Position numbers and translations under genes: made by a program. Source: Aeromicrobium ginsengisoli (GTDB lineage: Bacteria > Actinomycetota > Actinomycetes > Propionibacteriales > Nocardioidaceae). From it: a DNA stretch of 64,000 nucleotides. The notes beneath the pieces are model-generated. The model searched no databases. It worked only from the letters and a program-made list of their open reading frames with translations, and had not been told where the DNA came from. The first letter of the stretch is position 1, and every line of letters starts with the position of its first letter. The DNA is taken from NCBI RefSeq assembly GCF_004134905.2, contig NZ_SDPQ02000002.1, forward strand, positions 124,001 through 188,000, read 5' to 3'. This document shows positions 55,063 through 61,475 of the stretch, piece by piece.

Positions 55063-56225
55063 GACTTCCCCGCGTCGAGGACATCGAGAAGCGGATCCCG
55101 CGGCCCGAGGACTTCACCGCCAGGTCGCGCGGACCCGCGACCACGGCGCGCGTGGGCACGGCGCTGGGCATCGCGTTCGGGATCTGCTTCCTGACCGGTT
55201 TGTGGAGTCACTTCCAGTACTCGTCGCCCGGGTGGCTGCCGATCGGACCCAACCCGGCGTGGCTCTACCGCGTCACGCAGGGCACGCACGTGGCGACCGG
55301 CATCGCCTCGGTCCCGCTGCTGCTGGTCAAGCTGTGGTCGGTCTATCCCCGGTTCTTCCTCCGCCCGCCCAAAGCCCGTCGCGACCAGCTCCTCGACGTT
55401 CTCGAGCGGGCGTCGATCGGCGTGCTGGTCGCTGCGGCGATCTTCCAGCTCACGAGCGGCCTGCTCAACATCGTCCAGTGGTACCCGTGGGAGTTCAGCT
55501 TCCGGCGTACGCACGAGGCCGTCGCGTGGGTCGCGATCGGAGCACTCCTCGTGCACATCGCCGTCAAGCTGCCGGTCATCCGCGAAGGCCTGGGTGCGTC
55601 GGTCGAGGACGAGACGCCGGTCCACTCCGATGGGCCGAGCCGCCGTGCGGTGCTGCGTGGCGTGACGGTCGCGTCGGGCCTCGCCCTGGTGCTGACCGTC
55701 GGCCAGACGGTGCCGTTCCTCCGCAAGGTCTCGGTGTTCGGCGTACGTGACGGGGGCGGGCCGCAGGACCTGCCGGTCAACCGCACGGCACGAGCGGCCG
55801 GTGCGACCCGCGCCGCCAGCGATCCTGCGTTCGTGCTCCAGCTGAAGGCGGGCGGGCGCAGCATGTCCCTCACCCGCGACGAGCTGGCGAAGCTGCCACA
55901 ACGTACGCACCGGCTGCCGATCGCGTGCGTCGAGGGGTGGAGCCGCAACGCGGTCTGGACCGGGGTCGCGGTCCAGGACCTCATCGCGCTCGTCGGGGCG
56001 CCGTCCGGGTCGACCGTGATCGTGCGGTCGATGCAGACGCGCGGCGCCTTCCGTACGTCCGAGCTGCCGGGCGACTTCGTGGACGACCCGCGAACGTTGC
56101 TGGCCCTCGAGCTCAACGGCGAGCCACTGAGCCTCGACCACGGCTACCCGTGCCGCATCATCGCGCCCAACCGGCCCGGTGTCCTCCAGACGAAGTGGGT
56201 CCGTGAGCTCGAGGTGCGGACATGA
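55059..56225 (+). CDS. Molybdopterin-dependent oxidoreductase fused to a membrane cytochrome b-like domain
   Basis: A 388-residue fusion. Residues 30-185 form about four membrane helices with spaced His residues (HFQY, GTHVATG, RRTHEAVAW, VHIAVKLP), as in di-heme cytochrome b561-like domains. Residues 250-388 form a short sulfite-oxidase/YedY-type molybdopterin domain, with Cys290 in PIACVEGW as the likely molybdenum ligand, and PNRPGVLQTKWV near the end. A helix with Arg residues (RRAVLRG) links the two. It could pass electrons between the quinone pool and an outer substrate. It overlaps both neighbours by 4 nt. Confidence 0.82.
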   Translation: MRLPRVEDIEKRIPRPEDFTARSRGPATTARVGTALGIAFGICFLTGLWSHFQYSSPGWLPIGPNPAWLYRVTQGTHVATGIASVPLLLVKLWSVYPRFFLRPPKARRDQLLDVLERASIGVLVAAAIFQLTSGLLNIVQWYPWEFSFRRTHEAVAWVAIGALLVHIAVKLPVIREGLGASVEDETPVHSDGPSRRAVLRGVTVASGLALVLTVGQTVPFLRKVSVFGVRDGGGPQDLPVNRTARAAGATRAASDPAFVLQLKAGGRSMSLTRDELAKLPQRTHRLPIACVEGWSRNAVWTGVAVQDLIALVGAPSGSTVIVRSMQTRGAFRTSELPGDFVDDPRTLLALELNGEPLSLDHGYPCRIIAPNRPGVLQTKWVRELEVRT

Positions 56226-56641
56226 GGCTCGTGCGAGGGCTGCTGCTGCTCACCGGCCTCGGCTTCGGCCTCTGGGGGGTGTGGCTCATGCGGGACTTCA
56301 CCTCCGAGCAGCTCGTCTCGATGGGCACCTTTCTCGCCGGCGGTGTGCTCCTGCACGACGCCGTCATCGCTCCGGTGACGGTGCTGCTCGGCGTCGTCGC
56401 TGCACGGCTGCTGCCGGGGCGCACCCGGTCCGTGGCGGCGATCGCCTTCCTCGTCTGGGCCACCCTGACGGTGGCATTCGTCAACGTGCTCTCGGGTCAG
56501 GGCGGCAAGCCCGACAACGACACCGTGCTGCACCGGCCGTACGGCCTCAGCTGGGTCGTCATGACCGCCCTGATCGCCGCGATCGCCGCCACTGTCGCGT
56601 ACCGGCGACGCCGGATCGCGGGCCCGCCTCGATCCCGGTGA
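56222..56641 (+). CDS. Small integral membrane protein of the oxidoreductase operon
   Basis: A 139-residue protein with four predicted helices (about 5-22, 35-60, 72-88 and 108-127). I do not recognise a family. The GKPDNDTVLHRPYG loop before the last helix looks conserved-like. The start overlaps the oxidoreductase stop by 4 nt (ATGA), so it probably acts with that enzyme. It is the last gene of the operon. Confidence 0.7.
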   Translation: MRLVRGLLLLTGLGFGLWGVWLMRDFTSEQLVSMGTFLAGGVLLHDAVIAPVTVLLGVVAARLLPGRTRSVAAIAFLVWATLTVAFVNVLSGQGGKPDNDTVLHRPYGLSWVVMTALIAAIAATVAYRRRRIAGPPRSR

Positions 56642-56674
56642 ACCACCACGCAAGACAGGCGGTCACTTCGGCCT

Positions 56675-56701
56675 TCACACTGGTGTGACCTCGGTTACGC
56701 T
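56675..56701 (+). promoter_or_regulatory. Promoter and palindrome upstream of the ABC transporter operon
   Basis: TCACACTGGTGTGA at 56675-56688 has perfect 6-bp arms around a 2-bp centre. It overlaps the predicted -35 region of a promoter with TACGCT at 56696-56701. A transcript would start near 56708, ahead of GGGAGGA at 56718-56724. The dyad may be a repressor site for the transporter operon. Confidence 0.45.
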
Positions 56702-56729
56702 GGCGCGGGGTCGGAGCGGGAGGAATGTC

Positions 56730-57656
56730 GTGGCGGGACCAAGCTTGTCGTTGCCGGCGCCGGCTGCGCAGGAGCCGGCGTACGGCCACGACGCGCTCGT
56801 GGTCTGCGACAATCTCGTGCGGATCTACCAGACCGAGAGCGTCGAGGTGCAGGCGTTGCAGGGCCTCGACCTGCTGGTGCACGAGGGCGAGATGGTCGCG
56901 ATCGTCGGGGCCTCCGGCTCGGGCAAGTCCACCTTGCTGCAGGTGCTCGCGGGTGTCGATGCGCCGACGGCCGGACGGGCGCGGGTCGCCGGCCACGACC
57001 TGCTCGCGCTGACCCGCAGCGAGCGCGTGCACTATCGGCGCGACGTCGTCGGCTTCGTACGCCAGCAGACCGCGCGCAACCTGGTGCCCTACCTGACGGC
57101 CGGCGAGGTCGTCGACCTGCCGATGAGCATCGCGGGCCGGCCGCGTGCCGAGCGGCGGCAGCGCACCGCCCAGCTGCTCGAGGCGGTCGGCGTCGCGCAC
57201 TGCGCCGATCGTCGCCCGAGTGAGATGTCCGGCGGCGAGCAGCAACGGGTCGCGATCTGCGTCGCCCTCGCGAACGAGCCGAGGGTCCTGCTCGCCGACG
57301 AGCCCACCGGCGAGCTCGACAGCGAGACGGCGCAGGAGGTCTTCGCGGCGCTGCGGACCGCCAACCGTGACCTCGGCGCCACGATCGTGATCGTCACCCA
57401 CGACGCCGCCGTCAGCGGTCAGGTCGCTCGCACCATCGCCATCCGCGACGGGCGTACGAGCAGCGAGGTGCTGCGCAGCCACGACGACCTGGCGGCCGGT
57501 GCGCACGCGCTGGGCGAGGAGTACGCCGTGATGGATCGCGCCGGCCGGGTCCAGGTGCCGCGTGAGTTCCGTGAGGCGTTGGCCCTGACGCGGCGAGTCC
57601 GGCTCGCGCTCGAGGACGACCATGTCGAGATCCGCTCGGACGGAGAGGCCAGGTGA
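56730..57656 (+). CDS. ABC transporter ATP-binding protein with C-terminal AbrB-like tail
   Basis: A 308-residue LolD/MacB-type ATPase. Walker A GASGSGKST is at 60-68, the signature is MSGGEQQRVAI, and Walker B is LLADEPTGELD. About 65 extra residues follow the ATPase core. They contain MDRAGRVQVPREFREAL, which looks like an AbrB/MraZ-type swapped-hairpin segment, unusual for this family. I choose the GTG at 56730, 5 nt after GGGAGGA; an in-frame GTG at 56685 lies inside the palindromic promoter. It overlaps the second ATPase gene by 4 nt. Confidence 0.87.
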   Translation: MAGPSLSLPAPAAQEPAYGHDALVVCDNLVRIYQTESVEVQALQGLDLLVHEGEMVAIVGASGSGKSTLLQVLAGVDAPTAGRARVAGHDLLALTRSERVHYRRDVVGFVRQQTARNLVPYLTAGEVVDLPMSIAGRPRAERRQRTAQLLEAVGVAHCADRRPSEMSGGEQQRVAICVALANEPRVLLADEPTGELDSETAQEVFAALRTANRDLGATIVIVTHDAAVSGQVARTIAIRDGRTSSEVLRSHDDLAAGAHALGEEYAVMDRAGRVQVPREFREALALTRRVRLALEDDHVEIRSDGEAR

Positions 57657-58327
57657 CCGAGCCGATGGTCGTCGCCCGCGGCCTGACGCGGACGTACGGC
57701 TCCGGTCCCGGCACGGTGCACGCCCTGCAAGACGTGTCGTTCGACGTCGCGCCCGGCGAGATGGTGGCGCTGGTCGGACGCTCCGGCTCGGGCAAGACGA
57801 CGCTGCTCAACCTGATCGGCGGCCTCGACCAGCCCGACAGCGGCACCGTCCGTGTCGACGGCACGGAGGTGACCGGGCTCGACGACGAGGGCCTGAGCCA
57901 GCTCCGTCGCGACTCGGTTTCGTACGTGTTCCAGACGTTCGGGCTGGTGCCGGCGCTGACCGCCGCCGAGAACGTGGGGGTGCCGCTGCGCCTGCGTCGT
58001 ACGCCTGCCGTCGAGCGCGAGAAGCGCGTCGCCCTGCTGCTCGAGCTGGTGGGTCTTCGGGACCACGCGGACCAGCGGCCCTCCGAGCTCTCGGGCGGGC
58101 AGCAGCAGCGTGTGGCCATCGCCCGGTCACTGGCCGGATCGCCTCGCCTGCTCATCGCGGACGAGCCGACCGGGCAGCTCGATGCCGAGACGGGCCTCGG
58201 GGTGATGGGGTTGCTGCGCGGGCTGGTCGAGTCAGAAGGGGTCACCGCCGTCGTCTCGACGCACGACCCGGTCATGATGGCGCTGGCCGACCGGGTGCTC
58301 ACGATCTCGGACGGCCGGTTGACATGA
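57653..58327 (+). CDS. ABC transporter ATP-binding protein (MacB/LolD type)
   Basis: A 224-residue ATPase of standard length. Walker A is GRSGSGKTT at 42-50, the signature is LSGGQQQRVAIARSL and Walker B is LLIADEPTGQLD. It is paired with the longer ATPase upstream and two large permeases downstream. Two distinct ATPases suggest a heteromeric motor. The GTG start overlaps the first ATPase stop. Confidence 0.9.
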   Translation: MTEPMVVARGLTRTYGSGPGTVHALQDVSFDVAPGEMVALVGRSGSGKTTLLNLIGGLDQPDSGTVRVDGTEVTGLDDEGLSQLRRDSVSYVFQTFGLVPALTAAENVGVPLRLRRTPAVEREKRVALLLELVGLRDHADQRPSELSGGQQQRVAIARSLAGSPRLLIADEPTGQLDAETGLGVMGLLRGLVESEGVTAVVSTHDPVMMALADRVLTISDGRLT

Positions 58328-58346
58328 CGGCCCGGACCAGCGTGCT

Positions 58347-61300
58347 GTGCTGACGCTCGTACGCCGGCGCACCCTCGCCCAGTGGCGGTTGCTCGAGGGC
58401 ATCGTCGCGCTCGTCACGCTCGGCACGGCGCTGCTGGGGGTCGGCGCACTGCTGATGGGCCCGACCCAGGACCGGTCGTTCACGGCAGGGGTGGAGGAGA
58501 CGACGCCACAGCAGACCGCGGTGACCGCGTTCATCGGTGGCGTCAAGGCCTCCGACGCGGTGGCCGTACGTGATGCCGCTCGCGCCGTGATCGCCGATGC
58601 GCTGCGCCCGCTGGACCCCACGTTCACGAGCAGCGCCACCTCGCGGATGCGACGTCTCGGCGACGGTCAACGCCTGGGCTATCTGGTGAGCACCACCTCG
58701 CTGCCCGAGCGGGCGGCCCTGACCTCCGGGCGCTGGGCCGACGGGGCGGGCGAGACGGTGGTGCCTGAGGCTGCGGCCAGCCGGCTCCACCTCGCCGTGG
58801 GTGACCGGATCAGCGTGGGCCGCGAGATCGGCACGCGGCCGGTCGAGAACTCGGTGAGCCTGGTCGTCGTCGGGATCTTCCGTGCCGCGTCCCGGACGGG
58901 CTGGGAGCGGGACCCGCTGGCCGGGAGCGGCTACGACGCCGCCTACACCGACGGGTCGCTGCCAAGGCTGTCGCCCACGTACGGCCCGTTCGTGGTCGAC
59001 GACGCCACGTTCCTCGCGACCGGCTCGACGATCGACGCACTGCAGGTGACCGGCAACCCGACGTTGACCCGCGCGACAAACCAGTCGATGAACGCCGCCG
59101 TCGGGGCCCTGCGATCGGCTGACGGCTTGCTGTCGGCCCAGGTCGTCGATCAGGTGGACATCAGCCGCGTGGCGTCCGACCTGCCGGAGACCCTGAGCCA
59201 GGTCCACGCGCAGCAGGCGGCGACCCGGTCGACGTTGCTCGTCGTGCTCCTGCTCGGCACGGTGATGGCGCTGACGGCGCTGCTCCTGGCCGGACGGCTG
59301 CTCGGTGACGTGCGTGCGAGCGAGCGTGCCCTGCTGGCGGATCTGGGTCTCGGCCGCGACCAGCTCGTCGTGTCGACGCTGGCCGAGGTCCTGTTCATCG
59401 CGGGTGCGGCGACGGTGCTTGCCGTGCCGGTCGCCGCGCTGGTGCACTCCGCCGTCACCCATCTGCCGGCCCTGGCCGCCGCTGGGCTCAGTCAACGACC
59501 GGCCGTCACGCCCGGCCTCGTGCTGGTCGAGGTGGCCAGCGCGATCCTGCTCGCGCTCGCTCTGGTCATCCCGATGGTGGGAACCGCCAGACTCGGTTCG
59601 CGCGCCGCTCGCGCCGCCCAGTCCGGCGTGGATCTCCTGCTCGGGGTCGTCGCGATCGCCGCGTGGTGGCAGCTGCACTCGCAGCCACCCACGGCCACCA
59701 CCGACGACGCCACGCTCATCCTCGCGCCGGTGGTCTGCGTCGTCGCGGTGACCGTGCTGGCGGTGCGCTGGGCACCTGTGCTGCTCGCGGCCGTCGCCTG
59801 GGCTGCCAGCCGGTCGACCGCCCTCGTGCTGCCGCTCGCCACGAGTCAGGCGGCGCGACGTCCGTACGGTGGAGCCGCCCTCGCCCTGCTCGCGATGGCG
59901 ACGGCTTCGGCGACGTTCGGGCTCGCCCTGCAGACGACCTGGGACCGGTCCCAGGACGATCAGGCGGCGCTGCGGGTGGGCACCGACCTGTCCTTCGCGC
60001 TGTCGACCCCGGCCACCGACCGTGAGGCCGCGGCGATCGCGGCGGCGACCCGCGGGCTGGCGACCTCTGCCGTCATCGATCGGCCCCTCGCACTCGGGCA
60101 GTACGTGGGCTCCGGCGAGGACGACTCCGCACCAGTGCTCGTCGCGGCCGACTCGCGTCGGGCGGGGACTCTCCTGCGGGGGCGGCTCGACCAGGGGCGT
60201 ACGTGGACCACGATCGGTGACCTGCTGGCGCCGGGACCGGCCGTCGTCGGGCTGCCGTTGTCGACCGGCGGCGTCACGGTCAAGGGCTCCGCGCCCCGCG
60301 GAGTCCCGATCGAGGTGACACCTACGCTGCTGGTGCAGGACGCTTCAGGCTTCCGCAGGTCGGTGAGCGCCGACGCCGTACCGCTCGACGGGCGATCACA
60401 CGTGCTCGCCGGGACGGGCCACCTCGAGGGCGCGCACCTCGTCGCGGCCCAGCTGACGTTGAGCGGGCGAACGACCCCGGGTGCCACCTCGGTGACGGTC
60501 GACCTGTCGGTCAGGACCCCGGACGCCGGCGCCGTGCGGGACTGGCACGTCGAGAAGCTCGGTGCGCCCGACACCCCCGTCACCGGAGCGGCGGCGTCGG
60601 TGACGTCGTCGGCCGGCGCCACGACCGTCCGGACCACGGTGCAGCTGGACCTCGGATTCCTCGCGTACGCCGACGGTGACGTGCTCGTGACGGGCTTCAA
60701 GCGACCCGCCGCCCTGCCCGTTGCCGTGTCCGAGCGGCTGGCCGACGTCGTGGGGACCAAGGTCGGTGGCACGATCAGCGCCACCGTCGAGGGTGTCCCC
60801 GTGCCGCTCCAGATCGTCGCCGTCATCCCGACCGTGCCGTCGGCGCCGGGACGGGTCGCGGTGCTGGCCGACGCCGACACGTTGTCGCGCATCCTCATCG
60901 GGCTCGGTCACCTCGAACCCGTCGTCGATGCCTGGTGGGTGGCCGACCCCGCGCCGAAGACGGCCCGCGACCTCACGCGCCTCGACCTCGGTGAGGTCAC
61001 GACGCGCACGGGCGTCGCGGCACAGCTCGAGCAAGGTCCGCTGCGGGCCATGGTCCCGGCGGCACTGGTCCTCCTGGTCGTCGCGGCCGGGCTGCTGCTG
61101 CTCGCCGGCGCGGCCCTGGTGGTCGGTGCCGACCGGCCGGCGCGGTCGGCCGAGGTGGCCCGGCTCCGAGCTCTCGGCCTCACCCGACGCCAGGTGACGC
61201 GGCTCGTGCTCGTCGAGCACGGCATCCTCCTGGGGCTCGTGGTGGTGACCGGAGCGGCGGTCGGAGTCGTGGCGTCCGTGGCGCTCGGCCCGAGCCTGGT

Positions 61301-61475
61301 CCGCTCCGACGTCGGTGTGGCACCGGTGCCGGCGGCCGTGCTGGTGTGGCCATGGGGCCGTGAGTCGGCCGTCGTGGTGGGCGCGCTGGTGGGTTGCCTG
61401 CTCATCGCCACCGTCATCACGTTCGTCGTCGTGCGTCGATCGGGTCCTGAGCAGCTGAGGGCGGCGGACTCATGA
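58347..61475 (+). CDS. FtsX-family ABC transporter permease, large
   Basis: A 1042-residue permease. One helix near residues 15-40 is followed by an outer domain, then an FtsX-type three-helix core around 290-410. A second outer domain of about 400 residues comes next, and a last FtsX-type core lies at 890-1035. The RLRALGLTRRQVTRLVLVEHG segment near residue 940 is the typical coupling helix of MacB/FtsX permeases. Such proteins often remodel the envelope or export lipids or peptides; the substrate is unknown. The GTG start lies 19 nt after the ATPase stop. It overlaps the next permease gene by 4 nt. Confidence 0.83.
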   Translation: MLTLVRRRTLAQWRLLEGIVALVTLGTALLGVGALLMGPTQDRSFTAGVEETTPQQTAVTAFIGGVKASDAVAVRDAARAVIADALRPLDPTFTSSATSRMRRLGDGQRLGYLVSTTSLPERAALTSGRWADGAGETVVPEAAASRLHLAVGDRISVGREIGTRPVENSVSLVVVGIFRAASRTGWERDPLAGSGYDAAYTDGSLPRLSPTYGPFVVDDATFLATGSTIDALQVTGNPTLTRATNQSMNAAVGALRSADGLLSAQVVDQVDISRVASDLPETLSQVHAQQAATRSTLLVVLLLGTVMALTALLLAGRLLGDVRASERALLADLGLGRDQLVVSTLAEVLFIAGAATVLAVPVAALVHSAVTHLPALAAAGLSQRPAVTPGLVLVEVASAILLALALVIPMVGTARLGSRAARAAQSGVDLLLGVVAIAAWWQLHSQPPTATTDDATLILAPVVCVVAVTVLAVRWAPVLLAAVAWAASRSTALVLPLATSQAARRPYGGAALALLAMATASATFGLALQTTWDRSQDDQAALRVGTDLSFALSTPATDREAAAIAAATRGLATSAVIDRPLALGQYVGSGEDDSAPVLVAADSRRAGTLLRGRLDQGRTWTTIGDLLAPGPAVVGLPLSTGGVTVKGSAPRGVPIEVTPTLLVQDASGFRRSVSADAVPLDGRSHVLAGTGHLEGAHLVAAQLTLSGRTTPGATSVTVDLSVRTPDAGAVRDWHVEKLGAPDTPVTGAAASVTSSAGATTVRTTVQLDLGFLAYADGDVLVTGFKRPAALPVAVSERLADVVGTKVGGTISATVEGVPVPLQIVAVIPTVPSAPGRVAVLADADTLSRILIGLGHLEPVVDAWWVADPAPKTARDLTRLDLGEVTTRTGVAAQLEQGPLRAMVPAALVLLVVAAGLLLLAGAALVVGADRPARSAEVARLRALGLTRRQVTRLVLVEHGILLGLVVVTGAAVGVVASVALGPSLVRSDVGVAPVPAAVLVWPWGRESAVVVGALVGCLLIATVITFVVVRRSGPEQLRAADS

